DNA from: Diphasiastrum complanatum
Taxonomy: Eukaryota; Streptophyta; Lycopodiopsida; Lycopodiales; Lycopodiaceae
DNA: 64,000 bases
Direction of reading: 5' to 3'
NCBI GenBank assembly: GCA_029204225.1
Contig: CM055098.1
Coordinates: 50,083,134 to 50,147,133 of the forward strand
In this document: in pieces, positions 34,281 through 47,199 of the stretch
Layout of the letters: each line of letters starts with the position of its first letter
Numbering within the stretch: position 1 is the stretch's first letter
Made by a program: the position numbers and the translations under genes
Notes under the pieces: generated by a model
Seen by the model: only the letters and a program-made list of their open reading frames with translations
What the model was told of the DNA's origin: nothing
Databases searched by the model: none

Positions 34281-37160
34281 CGAATCTCTCAAAGAAGACA
34301 TGTTTCTTTTAGGTGAGTTTGAGTAAAAAAACGAATTTTTTTTTTAATGTTTTGATATTGCAATTTTTAATGTTTATTTTTTTTAATTTTTCAATGTGCA
34401 CAACAAAGATGTTCATGATCTTTGATATTTCTTTTTTAAGCTTTGTCACCAACTATCGTGATCATTTTCTCATAGCCAATGCGTTCATTCTACATGCATT
34501 TAAGCTAAAAAATGATGTACTTTTAAAAAAAATTAAGTTGCATTATATTCATATTCACTTTTCAAGGTGCAATGCAAAGCTGCTCACAACTCTTTGTAAC
34601 AATAGTAGTAAGATATACCGAGACTCTCAAAGTTAAAGGTTCTTTTAGGTGAGTTCGAGTTGAAAAATGCATCTTGTTTCTATCTTTTGAGATTGAAATT
34701 TTTGTTTTTGTTTTCTAATGCATGTGGCGTAGATGGTCAAGATCTTTCACATCACCATTTAGCTTTGTCACTAGCTTTCATGGCGATTATCTCAATGCCA
34801 ACGTGTCTCTTTTCGGTGAGTGTGAGCTAAAAAAATGTGTTTTTGTTATTTTTTTAATGGAAATGTTTTTTAGTCATTTGTCAATATGCATGACCAAGTT
34901 GCTTGTGAGATCTTTGTTTCTAAAAAAGATTAAGTTGCAATATATTTCTATTCACTTTTCAAGGTGCAAGGCAAAGCTGCTCACAACTCTCTGTAACAAT
35001 AGTAGTAAGATATCGTGATGAGTCTCTCAAAGTTAAAGGTTCTTTTAGGTGAGTTCAAGTTGAAAAATGCATTTTGTTTCTATCTTTTGAGATTGAAATT
35101 TTTGTTTTTGTTTTCTAATGTATGTGGCATAGATGGTCAAGATCTTTCACATCACCTTTTAGCTTTGTCACCAGCTTTCATGACGATTATCTCAATGCCA
35201 ACGTATCTCTTTTCGGTGAGTGTGAGCTAAAAAAATGTGTTTTTGTTATTTTTTAATTGCAAATGTTTTTTAGTCATTTGTCAATATGCATGACAAAGTT
35301 GCTTGTGAGATCTTCGTTTCTACAAAAGATTAAGTTGCAATATATTTCTATTCGCTTTTCAAGGTGCAAGGCAAAGCTGCTCACAACTCTTTGTAACAAT
35401 AGTAGTAAGATATCGTGATGAGTCTCTCAAAGTTAAAGGTGAGTTCGAGTTGAAAAATGCATTTTGTTTCTATCTTTTGAGATTGAAATTTTTGTTTTTT
35501 GTTTTCTGATGCATGTGGCATAGATGCTCAAGATCTTTCACATCACCTTTTAGCTTTGTCACCAGCTTTTATGGCGATTATCTCAATGCCAATGTGTCTC
35601 TTTCTAGTGAGTGTGAGCTAAGATAATGTGTTTTTGTTATTTTTTAATTGCAAATGTTTTTTAGTCATTTGTCAATATGCATGACAAAGTTGCTTGTGAG
35701 ATCTTTGAATTATATTTCAGCTTTGTTGCAATAGTTGAAAAATACATTTTGTTTTTATCTTTTTAGGTCACAATTATTTTTTTTCGTTTTTCAATGTGCA
35801 TAGCAAAGATGCTCACGATCTTTCACATCACCCTTTAGCTTTGTGGCTAGTTGTCATAATGATTTTCTTGATGCTAGGTGTCTTTTTCAAGTGAGTTTGA
35901 GCCGAAAAAAATGTATTTATCTTTTTAAATTGCAATGGTTTTAATTCATTTTTCAATGTGCAGGACATAGTTGTTTATGATCTCTTTTGAATCATCTTTT
36001 AGCTTTGTTTCGGTAGCAATAAGTTATCAAGATGATTCTCTCAAAGTCAATGTTTCTTTTATGTGACTTTGAGTTGAAAAATGCATTTTACTTTTTTCTT
36101 TCTTCAATGTGCATGGCAAAGGTGCTCACGTTCTTTCATATCACCTTTTTAGCTTTCTCAGCACCTGTCGTGATGCTTCTCTCAATGCCAACGTGTCTCT
36201 TGTACAAATTCTCATTCCTTCTTATCTTTTTAAACTACAATTGTTTTTTATTCATTTTCAATGGCACAACAAAGTTGCTTGTGATTTCTTTTGAATCACC
36301 TTTTAGCTTTCTGGCAATAGCCATAAGCTATTGTGGTGATTTTCTAAAAGTCAAAGTCTCTTTTAAGCGAGTTTGAGTTATTTTTAATCTTTTTAAATTG
36401 CAATTTCTATTTTTTTGTTTTTTCAATGTACATGGCAAAAATGCTTGCAATCTTTAACATTACCTTTTGGCTTTGTCACTAGTTGTAAAAATTCTCTCAA
36501 TAAAACCATGTCTCTTTTATGTGACTTTGAGCTAAAAGAAAAAATGCACCTCTTCTAAAAAAAAATTAAATTGCAATGGTTTTTTATTTATTTGTCAATC
36601 TGCACGACAAAGTTGCTTGCAATTTCTTTTGAATCACCTTTTAGCTTTGTCGCAGTAGCAGTAAGCTATCATGATGATTCTCTCAAAGTCAAAGTCTCTT
36701 TTAAGTGAGTTTGAATTAAAAAATGCAATTTGTTTAAATCCTTTTATATTGCAAATTTTTATTTTCATTTTTTTATGTTCCTGGCAAAGATGCTCACAAT
36801 ATTTCATAGAGCCATTTAACTTTGTCACCACTTGTTGTGATGATTTTCTCCATGCCAACATGTCTCTTTCAGATGAGATTTAGAAAGAAGATGTGTTTCT
36901 TTTGTATCTTTTTAGATTGCAATGGTTTGTATTCATTTGTTAATGTGCATGGCAAACTTGCTTGCAATCTCTTTCAGATTAGCTACTTGCAATCTCTTTC
37001 AAATCACTTTTAGCTTTGCCACAATAGACATAAGCTATCATGATGATTTTCTCAAAGTCGAAGTCTCTTTTTAGGTGAGTTTGAGCTAAAGAACACATTT
37101 TGTTTTATATTTTCATGTTGCAATTCTTTTTTCAGTTTTTAATGTGCATGACAAAGATGG
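34281..37160 (+). repeat. Degenerate ~165-bp satellite-like tandem array
   Basis: About 18 units recur with anchor words such as AATGTGCATGGCAAAGATGC at roughly 34,396, 34,569, 34,719, 34,881, 34,962, 35,119, 35,281, 35,361, 35,508, 35,671, 35,793, 35,953, 36,105, 36,258, 36,424, 36,597, 36,774, 36,940 and 37,139. Each unit combines a T-rich stretch, the anchor, a CACCTTTTAGCTTTGTC block and a TCTCAA...TCTTTTAGGTGAGTTTGAG block. Two unit types tend to alternate (CTCACGATCTTTCACATCACC and CTTGTGATCTCTTTTGAATC), suggesting a dimeric organisation. Confidence 0.8.
34627..35720 (+). repeat. ~400-bp higher-order repeat within the array
   Basis: TCTCAAAGTTAAAGGT(TC) starts at about 34,627, 35,028 and 35,426 and introduces blocks of about 400 bp with clearly higher mutual identity than the rest of the array. 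The third is slightly shortened. This implies a younger local amplification. Confidence 0.75.
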
Positions 37161-40100
37161 CCCTCAAGGATGGAATCTAGAAAATATGGACCCTCGTGGA
37201 ATCCAAAACTACAAAGCCTTCTTGGATGGAACCTAAAAATTATGTTTTCTAACAATGTTCATAGGCCTGACATAATTTTGGAATAAGAGTTTTGTAATGC
37301 AACTTATGAAGAGCTCATTCTCACATCTCAGTGCTGTTTTTATTTAGTATTATTTTACCCTTACAATGTGCTTCTAAACATACATTATCTAGTCCATACT
37401 ACCATTATTATGCTTGTTTTTCATTTTTGTGTTGAAGCCACTTCAAACAACATAATTTACATGTGTTTTCTAAGAATTAAAAATTTCACCAAAACTCTCC
37501 TCTGAATAACCAATGAGAGATTGACATCGTAGCATTAAAACTTTTGGTACAGTTTTTGGTGGACACAACCAATGCCTAACCACCACATTGCACAATGACC
37601 TGTGTGGCAACTAGTTTTTGGTTCTCCGCACAAAAATTTTTCTAGAAGGTGCAATTTTCTGGGCATTGTCCTATGGTAAATGTCCTCCAAAAGAACCTTA
37701 GAGACTAGGGCCTTCTCCTACTAAATTTTGTTGCTGCTTATAAATAGCCAGTCAAGCATGATAATAGAATAAACAAAAATAATAGAACTACATTATTAGA
37801 TGAGTATCTATTTAATAAACCATAAGATTCAAAAAAAAAATTGTTAATTTTGGTATTAATGATCTCCTTTGGCCTTCCCTCAAGCCCCATCAATAATTTC
37901 AATCTTGTTTTGCGTTATAACTTATAAAATGGTTTCGTGTTGCCTAGGTGGATTGGTCAATATTTATGAGGTGGGCTCTCACAAGAAAGAATTCACAATG
38001 TCACAAAATAATGGCTCCCTTTTTTTTTGGATTTTGAGAGAAATATACAACATTAAAACCTTATACTATGAGCCCTAGGCTCATAATAAACAAGTAGAAC
38101 TAAAATAACATTCATAAATATACATCATCACATAGTTTGTGCATCAAGAAAGCTCTTGGCCCTTGGAAATGTTCTAAGAACCATGGGCCTTAGGATAGTT
38201 GTAGGACATATTGAAAAAGTAATCAATAAAATGCTCAAAGAATAGAGCTTCGAATGCTTTTTAACCAAGTAATGTTTTGGCCCAAGGGACTTTGTAAATA
38301 TTAAGAATCCTAGGCCCTCAAGCTACTACCCTTAGGCCCATGGTTTTTCCAATATGAAAAGATCTTGGGCCAAGGCTTTCCACTATACATAATTCTCTAC
38401 AAATTTTAAAATCATCATAATGAGCACATGACAATTGTAGATAATACAAAAAAGAAAGTAGACATTTGACAAGTAGATCAAACCCTATTATTGACTAATA
38501 ATGACAACAAGAGGATTGCTAGTTGTTTCTTATGAAAATAATGTATCTTGACTCATTGATTAGTATAAAATCTTGACGATTGACAAATCCTAATTTCTAG
38601 GTCATGTGGAGTATATGTCAATCTTATAAAGAACTTGTCATAGAAAGGCCTATAACTTAAGTCAACTTTCTTGGCCAATCATCTTACATTACATGGATCA
38701 ACTAACTTTATGCTTTCTAACTTGACTTAATACTTTATTAAGCTTAAGCTATAAAAGACCTTTTTAACTAATCATGGATTGTTCTACTTAGCTAAGTAAG
38801 TACCTGGCTCTGCCATTGGGGTTACATTCACAAAAATGCTAGACTTGAACATATTTTCTACCACTTACTAATTCTTTTATGATTTTTTTTCTATCCACAC
38901 TATTATTGCCTTGAAATCAACCCCGACCTCAAATATATTGTACCAAAATTTGTTGGTTGTAGTTTTAGCACCAAAAGTGTTCTCCTATGCATCATGAATT
39001 GATGGATATATATATATATATATATATATCACACCCTGTGGGACTGATGCATCTCCTTATGATTGCATCTTTACACATCTTATAAAATTCCATTATACGA
39101 GAAAATATGGTATAGCTTCAAGTATAAGCTCTATATGCTCAAACTTTGTTGTGGCCATTTGGTGGGTCCCACCACAATAAATTGTACAATTAGGGTTAAT
39201 AAGTGTGAGGGCACTAACATCGTGTGCATATAAACCTAACCCAATGGGCACACCTAGCAAGGCATTACAAATTGTAGTTTAGAACTAAGCAACTTGAGCA
39301 TTAGAATAAGATAAAATAAAATAAAAACATAGAGTCCTAAAGTCAAGTTTAGCTAAAAAGCTAAGTTAGCAAGTTGCAAGGGAATCACATGACTCATGTG
39401 AAAGCTTTTGACACTCCAAAGTAAAATCACATGAATTATGTGAGAATTCACTTAGCTTATTTAGAACCAGTAGATAATTGATGAAGGGCTTGGAATAAAA
39501 TCCTTGTCATATTCAAGCAGCCGATCGGAATGAAGGGGTGGTGCCTTCCCCAAGAATAGAAAGCCACCCTTTGTAGTCATTTTCAATGTTCAACCAAGAG
39601 GAGGAGATTCTATCAAATTGCAGTGTGAACATCCTTATGTCTTTGTCTAAGGCCACTTTTTTAGATCTTCAACAAATAATATGTTTTCATTGTTATAACT
39701 CAATTTGAAACAAAATGGCATCAAGAAGTTTATCATCCACTCTCTTGAACTCTAGTACATCATGTATCCTTTATAAATGATCAAAACAATATCATTTTTA
39801 CGTTTACATACAATGACATTAAGGTTAAAATTCAGGTAGTGATATAGCTATTCTCCCCATCATACATGACTCATTGACCAAACATAATAATTTTTAACGC
39901 ATAAGAAGTGAATTGCCTAGCTAGATGGTAGTAAAGATATTCAATGAGATCATAGATCAAATTTGACGCACTCATATTCATGGTTGTATAACTTGATTTT
40001 TTATTGTATGATAATAAAAATGAGCAAGCCAACGATGTCCGGACTAATAATGAATCAACTAAACAACGTGGCGGGATTGAAAATTAGTCAGTTAAACAAC

Positions 40101-41039
40101 AATACGATGGTCATAATGAACTTTGGTGAGCATATGGATCAATTCAACGATCTTGATGAAGTCAAAGGATAACATCATTATGGTGCAGAATCTCGGTATA
40201 TCCATGGCAAATATGATTATGAGGTATCTAAGGACCTATATAGAGTGAGGCCAATTATGGAAATTGAGAATGTTGAATTAGAAGAAGAACTGACAGCCCT
40301 AACATTTCGCGTTACAAGAGTTAGCTCTTGAAAAACTATTACTTGAAAATTTTCAAATGAAAAACAAAGTAAAACATATTGTTGGCACCTCATTAACAGT
40401 GAAAAGATGAGAATCACCAAGTGTGGTATCTTAAAAAATAGTTATAGTACAAATTTTAGAAGATGAATTTTCACTTGTTTATGAGTACTGAGCCACAACA
40501 AAAGGATGGTCAAAGAATAGCTACTAGCCATTGCAACATGCAAAAATCTAATTTTACAAGTTATGTCCAACATAGAAAGTTGACAATAGTGGAACACACT
40601 ATTCTAACTACAAAGCAAAATTTATAAGATTTAAACTAGTTGTTATGCTGATATGGGACATAAAAAATCGCTATGCAAGATTCAATAAGTTAAAATGAAT
40701 AAATTCACCTTAAAAAAACTATGCAATGAAACACTAGGCACTGGGTACTTAAATGTATATCTTCAAATATTAGTAGATTAGAGCTAGGATTTAGGTTAGG
40801 GTTAGGATTATAGTTAGGTAATTGTGGGGGCACTATTCGAGTTGATCATGGCATCCATTGAGCTCATCACCATTATCGGTCTTCAAGCTCATCGCCATCA
40901 TCAGTTTTCACCAAGTTTGACATAGTGAGCCCATCAAGAAAAAGCATTTAAAGATGACCGCCAAAGCATATTACTCATCATTTCCATGAATTGATATTGC
41001 TTGTGACTAGAGCAACTAGTGAGACCAATGTGAGACTTT
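37161..41039. other. AT-rich DNA without recognised genes
   Basis: No domain-bearing ORF was found. It includes a (TA)n tract at 39,006-39,030 and a short TTAGGG-like stretch near 40,790. Confidence 0.4.
39006..39030. repeat. (TA)n microsatellite
   Basis: About 12 TA dinucleotides occur in a row. Confidence 0.95.
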
Positions 41040-41540
41040 CTGATTTTAGGATCAAAAAGGGTCATAATAAGTATGAATGGACTTGGCCTGGTATTGTATG
41101 GAATTTAGTGCTCAAACACATGTGAGGTATAGCCAACTTTGATGGTTTGGTTCTCCTCCAAGTTAGATCCAAATTTTATGCTAGATAGCTTGTTAGAAAG
41201 CTAGAAAATTTTAGTTTCTAATGCAATTTGTTTCAAACAATTGGATGGGCCAATCGAAAGCTATATACTTTTGAATGAGAGTAGGTAGGGCACCTAGACC
41301 TATATGGACACTTTTTTTTTTATCCATATCTTGTTTGTTTGATCCAAAAACTTAGAAAAAAACTTGCCAATCTTGTCTATTTGAGATCTAGACAATTTTT
41401 TGAGGCCATAGCCACATGGTTTCATGCAATCCAATTGTATTTGAGCCATTTGTGATGTTACTTGAGTCTGTTGGAATTCAATGCTCGGCCTCAAATCCAT
41501 TCAATAATGAGCATCCTGAAAAACTAGAAACAGAAGGCTC
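41040..41540 (+). repeat. Copia leader relic
   Basis: The + strand matches the reverse complement of the intact copia leader (31,6xx-32,2xx). Shared stretches include TAGGTAGGGCACCTAGACCT, GATAGCTTGTT, TTTCATGCAAT and GTGCTCA-ACACATGTGAGG. No gag follows, so only the leader remains. The match is diverged, indicating an old copy of the same family. Confidence 0.65.
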
Positions 41541-41734
41541 AAAATTTTGAACAGAGGATCGAAAAATTTAGAGATGGATTTTTCTAGAATTCTTTGATAC
41601 CAGATCGACTCGAAAAAATCTATATTTTTTGAGTCAGTATTTTTTGAGTCATTGTACATTTTTTGATACTTGTAAATTTTGATACTATCGGTCTAAAATC
41701 CCGACCCAACGACTTCGCATTGATAGTCCGCCCA
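41541..41734. other. Short spacer with GATACCA/TCGACTCG motif
   Basis: It contains a stretch resembling the degenerate repeat at 11,288-11,460. Confidence 0.4.
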
Positions 41735-42084
41735 TGTTGTACATGCATTAACTGTAATGAGGCGGTTGTAATAACTGCAACAAAGGTAGCTGTAGATATT
41801 TTGTAGAATATCAATCCTAGAATCTTCATCAGAAAACTTCTTCTGATTATTTGAGTTTTCTGTAACTAGAGTTATCACTCTCAACGACTGTAAGCTGAAG
41901 TTATCACTTCAAGCATTGTACTCACTGTTTGATATTAATCAAAGTTTTCAGTCCTACTATTGTATCATTTCATTGTGCATTTGTCTGAATCATTTAGTTT
42001 GAATATTCTACTATTGTTTGTGGTGTTTCCGGTCCTACATGCACCCGTTCGAGCTTCCGTTGACTAACCTCTCAATTTTCAACA
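41735..42084 (+). repeat. 5' LTR of a second copia lineage
   Basis: The right edge ...TTTTCAACA is fixed by the primer-binding site at 42,085. The left edge TGTTGTACATG is inferred from the matching terminal inverted repeat TGTTG/CAACA, giving 350 bp. Confidence 0.55.
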
Positions 42085-42100
42085 TGGTATCAGAGCAGGC
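42085..42100 (+). other. Primer-binding site
   Basis: TGGTATCAGAGCAGGC is a perfect tRNA-Met core directly beside the LTR end. Confidence 0.9.
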
Positions 42101-42224
42101 AGTTCAGTAATCTGCATTTCATTGCAGATTATCAAGTCTTGTTTCTATCAAGACGTTGTTCTAGCAAGCACACAGCCTACAGAATCTCAAAATGTTGTTT
42201 CTACCAACTATCTCAGTCAACCAG

Positions 42225-42349
42225 AATGGATTCATCTACTAGTTCTTCTCTAATCGACAGACTCGATGGAAGCAACTACCATATCTAGAAATTCAAAATG
42301 AAGGTCATACTACTAGCCAAGAAACTATGGGACATCATTGATGGCATGG
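42225..42349 (+). pseudogene. Copia gag N-terminus fragment
   Basis: The frame MDSSTSSSLIDRLDGSNYHI is followed by a stop where tryptophan is expected (TGG to TAG), then KFKMKVILLAKKLWDIIDG. This is the typical start of copia gag. It is cut after about 42 codons, where a - strand gypsy integrase begins. Confidence 0.75.
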
Positions 42350-43187
42350 ACCTTATCCCCCTCTTTAAACTCCTTGAGCTTAATTGAACGATCATGCCAA
42401 TCTTTTTGTTACGCTTGTGAACATGTTGTGCATGGACACTGATGGTACGGGTTTCACAAAGCTTCTCAAGATGGAATAGACGATTGGCTAAGATTTTTTT
42501 GGAATCTAATTGCAGATCATAGGCCAGGCGTAGGGATGGGACATAAAACTCAACTGGCATAACTGCTTCTTGGCCATAAGTCAACTAAAAAGAGGTACAT
42601 CTAGTAGATTTCTTGGGAGTTGTGTGATATGCCCAAAGTGCGGCATGTAACTTTAGTTCCCAGTCAGACTTAGTGGCCTTTACTATCCTAGTGAGGATTT
42701 TGCATAAGATCTTATTAGTGGACTCAGCTTGGCCATTACATCGTAGTTAATAAAGGGCACTTTTTCTATGGACAACTAAGGAGGTGGATAGTAAGTGTTC
42801 AATCACTGCATTCAAGAAATGTATTCCCCTATTACTAAAGATTTCTAATGGGCACCCAAAATGTACTATAACCTGCTCATAAAGGAATTTTTGCATATGC
42901 AAATTTAACAACATGAGCTTCAGCCCACTTGGTGCAATAGTTGGTGGCTACTATACTATATCGAGATTGTGTGAATCTAGCCGTTGGATAATCGGTCCCA
43001 CATAGTCAATTCCCCATTTAAAAAATGCTTGGTCGAACAATATGGGATTTAATGACATGTAATTCTTGAATTGAGGACGTTTCACTCTTTGACACACATC
43101 GCATGCCATTACAAATTGATGTGTATCCTTAAATAATGTTGGCCACCAAAATTCGAACTTAATTGTGGTGACAACATTCGGAATCAT
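42350..43187 (-). pseudogene. Gypsy integrase fragment
   Basis: On the - strand, the HHCC finger region (IKFEFWWPTLFKDTHQFVMA, CDVCQRVKRP), a core start (KWGIDYVGP) and the C-terminal half ([52 protein letters not shown]) are visible with many stops and frameshifts between them. It resembles the gypsy integrases at 20.5-21.9 and 51.2-52.5 kb. Confidence 0.75.
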
Positions 43188-43490
43188 TGTTTTGTTACAT
43201 TGACGTATATTTGTTCTTACACATCCTAAAGTATGCTTTGTGTTGTTGTGAAAAGAGACTCTGAATCTTGCATATGGATACTCGTGTAGTTTAAATCTAT
43301 GGTCGATCGTTCATTTGAATGAGCGACAATTCGTTGTTGAAGACAGATTGTCGGGCTACATTTAGAGTGTATGAGACATTTGTAAGTTTCTCTGGGTCAG
43401 TTTATTTGATGCAACAAACTATGCTTGTCTGACAAACTTAATTAGGCGCACAGAACGATAGTGAAGTTTATTTCAATAACTACTTGATAA
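43188..43490. other. Spacer without recognised feature
   Basis: No ORF or repeat was recognised. Confidence 0.4.
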
Positions 43491-44604
43491 ACCCAAAGCC
43501 GTACCTGAACCTGAACTTCCTGAGACTATTGGCAATCCTGATCTTGAACCAGATCTTATCTTGATCCTGATCCAAAAACTAATCCTGAATCAAAGCCTGA
43601 ACCTGATTCTGAATCAGAATCTGATCCAGATTTTGATATTGATCCAGATCCTGAACATGAACCAGAGATGGACAATCCAAGATTTAATTTCAGTCCAGAA
43701 ATTAAGTATGTTACTTCAAGGGAACTTCTTCAAACGATGCTAATAGCGTTGTCTCTCAATTCGGATCCATTGTTGTTTCTAGCAATGAAGGAACAAATGC
43801 AGACAAACTACGTATATTCCCTAGTCTACTGTAGAAACAAGCCCGAATCCGGTACATCCAATTGGACCGAGCATCTGTTAACACTTGGGACCTACGAGAG
43901 AAGCCTTTCTCAATCAGTTTCGTGAAATTGGTTACTCTACCCAAGTGCTTGCATGTTTGAATTCTATTCAAAAGAAAGAGGAGGAGTCTCTGAGAAGGTA
44001 TACCCGAAAGGTAAAAAACTTAATTGGTAAATTGGTTGGCATATATCCTCTTGCAATGCAAATAGAATGGTATCTTGTAGGATTACCTTCAAAGATTTAC
44101 AGATACTGCCGCCAAGGATCCATGAACTCTCTGGACGAAGTTATTGCAATTGCGGAGAATTATGAGACATTCAAGATTGCAAGGAAGCATTGTTCCAGTA
44201 AGAAGACAAAGAAGAAATCATCTGTTTCATTAGATGATTCGAGGACAAATCAGATAGTTCAGATTCGTCAAGTTCCAGCGACGATTTGGAATCTGAGAGC
44301 TTGAGTTCTTCAGGAGACTATAAGAATCACCGGAAGGAGAAAAAAACTAAAAAGAAGTCCAAGCCTTCCAAAGAACCTCGACAAGCGGCAGAAGGCACCT
44401 TATTCCAATCAACTTTTGGTGTACAAAAAGTGCGAATCCCCAGGTCACACAAACAATGAATGTAAAGCTAACCAAGTTTCATATGTAGAAAGTGCAGATA
44501 GAGATGTTTTGTATGTCTATGAAACAAATCCCGAAGAGCATTGTCGTTACATTCAAGGATTGTCTGCACCATCATTGCAGCAATCTAACTTTGAATTTCT
44601 CTAA
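43491..44604 (+). pseudogene. Gypsy-type gag remnant with acidic repeat N-terminus
   Basis: The N-terminal part is an acidic Pro-Asp/Glu repeat (PEPELPETIGNPDLEPDL, then after a frameshift DPDPKTNPESKPEPDSESES). The core is a gag domain (EAFLNQFREIGYSTQ, EEESLRRYTRKVKNLIGKLV, YLVGLPSKIYRYCRQ). A lysine-rich linker and a damaged zinc knuckle follow (YKKCESPGHTNNEC, first Cys replaced by Tyr). Frameshifts lie near 43,560, 43,885 and 44,270. It has no pol downstream. A copia RT fragment follows on the other strand. Confidence 0.7.
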
Positions 44605-44919
44605 TGAACCATTAACATGACTTTTGATGTTATATGTCCAATTATACAAAATTGCTTGCTTACCATAAGGCAACTCAATGAACTCCCAAACATCATTTTT
44701 CTTCTTAGATTCAATTTCATTCCTCATAGCATCTTCCCATTCATTATGTACAATTAATTGTTTGGATGTTTTTGACTCAAAAACTTGCATTTTACCTGTC
44801 AAAGCCAAATTTACCTCATATTCATTAGATTGTCTTTGTTCTTTTCTTGACCTACAAGGCATTTTCAATTTTTTTTCAAATTGAATCTCCTCTTGCTTCA
44901 CATCCTTTCTCACTTTCAA
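44605..44919 (-). pseudogene. Copia RT N-terminal fragment
   Basis: The - strand reads EWEDAMRNEIESKKKNDVWE...ELPYGKQAI...GSLEKFKVRL, the conserved entry to copia RT. It is isolated and lacks the catalytic core. Confidence 0.7.
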
Positions 44920-47199
44920 ATACCAATTAAAGGAGTTTTATGTTGGTCGTCTAAATATAATAAGCCCTCTTGATTGCAACATCAACCATTATTCAATAGA
45001 GGCAAAAGCAACACATAGAAATGTGGGAAGAAAATTTAAAAAAATTCTTTATTTACAATAAATGATAGTTATGTCAAAATATTATGGACTATCATAAACT
45101 TTGACTTTAGATATTCATACTCAAAAGTGGGATATGGACTAGCAAGGTTGCAAAACATTAAAATTTCAAATGGAAAGCTTAAGATATCAAAATATATTTT
45201 ATTTAGTGATAATATTCATGGCTAAGTATGTTATGCTAATACACAAACTATGACTAAGGGATAAGGATGGTGTAAAAGTCTTATGGAAAAAGAGGGTGTG
45301 AAATAAAGGATCTCATAGAGCTCCCATGATGCTACAAAGATTGTTATCTATGGTCACACAAAAATCTGAAGGAAAACCTAAGAGATAGTGCAACATAAAC
45401 AACCACAATTTCATTCACCATTATAATTTATCATGTGGAGACCCTTTACTTTAACAATCAATCTCTATCGTTGAAAAAACATCTATAGTAATCAATAAAA
45501 AGGAGCTCATAGAATCATGCATTAGTACCCAAAGTTGATATTGATCTTTTCACTATTCATAACTTAAATCTATTGAGTAAGATCTATTTCATCAAAAGCT
45601 TATAGCACATTCAAAGTATGCCATATAGATCTGAGTGAGTACAATTCATAGATTGGTAATTAGATATAAATCTCAAAACCAACTTTGACTTGTGATGCAA
45701 GTTTGGAGTCATCATTTTTGTCAAGCACAGATAGGACTTAGTGAAGTTTCCTAATTTTAGATTACCAACGGTTCTTTGTTTCATGAGATTGAAATGTATG
45801 CTTTCTTTTGTAGTCTATAAATAACAAACTTGTACTTCAATACTCATGTAATTTGCAAATTTCGAAATTAGATCTTTGTACATTGCTTAGAGCATGGTAG
45901 GTTATAACACGTCTTGCAAATCTTGTTTTTCAGGAATTGAGGTTATAAGCTGTCCATTTATGTATGTTGATGTTTGATTCAAACTCTAAAAACTGCATTA
46001 ACAAATTTTTATTAAGGTACATCAATCCACCAAACTTGTGCAACACATCTAAAAACAATTACTTCCCTATTGCCAAGGCAGAGCCAATGTTGTGGATTTT
46101 CACAAAGCCCTTGTAGCCAAGTACTAGAAGAATTAAATTTATGCCAAGCATAGCAAAAGATCATGGAATTTAGCATAGAAATTGCCATAAGAAACTTAAC
46201 CATTACCACCAAAAAACATGGCAGTAAATGTCATGTTGAGACCTTACTTAGATAAGTTACATAATCTGGTTAGGAGTAAAATAAAGATTGCAATTTTATA
46301 TAGATTACAAAAGGTTCGAAACCCTTTGAATTGAGTTTTGCTGTGATTATGCAGTCAATTAACAATTGAATGTTTGCATTCCACCCATTGCTTGCACAAT
46401 AAGTAGATATAAAGCTTAACAGTTGCCGTGTAATTACAAACAATTGTGATCTTGCATTATCACCTATATGTAAGAGTAACACACAAGTTCTGACTGAGTG
46501 AATGGGCCATCTTGGTGAATAAGGCATTCACAAGCTCCAGATAACTCATTGTTCGTTCTGGCAAATTTGCAATGTCTGTTCTGTTTCTCAAATCATTAGA
46601 ATAAGTTTATGTGAAAACGTTTGAAGTGCTTCATCAAAAAATTGTGAAAATTAAAAACTTGCACTTTGGTACACCTATCAACTGACCAGACAAAGAACGC
46701 TTCCATGTGCTGCAGCATGAGTGCTAATAATGAATCTCCCATCAGAATTTGCTGCACAGTTCTACTTCACCGCAATAACCTTTCTCTTGAGAGGGGAAGA
46801 TAGTTAAATTGCACTAAATTTTTTGTGACTTGAAGGCCTTAACAATTCCCCAAAATTTCCACAGGCAGCTGTACGAGATTTGACAAGTTTCATTGTTTGC
46901 CTGTACCGCTCTCATAGATGGCCACTAATGGAAGCACACTGCATAGATGATACAGGAACATACAAACCTTGCCACCTTGGTATTCCATCGACCCAAGTCA
47001 TCTCATATACAGCCTTAGAGGCTGAGTTGTTTCTCTGAACCACCAACAATAAACTCACAAGCTTTTGAACTATATGATACATTCGATGCATTGTGTTTTT
47101 AAGAGTTAAAAAAGCTCAACTTTTCTGGATGAACTTTTATATAAAAGAGATTCAATGAGACCTCATAATGAGTTGAAGCTTGCAGCTCTCCTGTACAGC
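44920..47199. other. 3' flank of ICME gene, non-coding
   Basis: No coding domain was recognised. The part next to 47,200 must include the 3' untranslated region and poly(A) site of the ICME gene on the - strand, but no clear signal could be chosen. Confidence 0.4.

Noticed and set aside
34281-37160. CRISPR-like repeat array
   Set aside because: Units are degenerate, ~165 bp and contiguous without unique spacers, in plant nuclear DNA.
40630-40675. Zinc-knuckle-like CYADMGHKKSLC
   Set aside because: First cysteine pair is missing, spacing is wrong and the frame is closed on both sides.
40787-40820. Telomere-like TTAGGTTAGGGTTAGG
   Set aside because: Only two or three imperfect units and not a clean plant TTTAGGG array; compatible with chance.
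46305-46335. tRNA T-arm-like GGTTCGAAACC
   Set aside because: No acceptor stem, D-arm or anticodon arm could be fitted around it.
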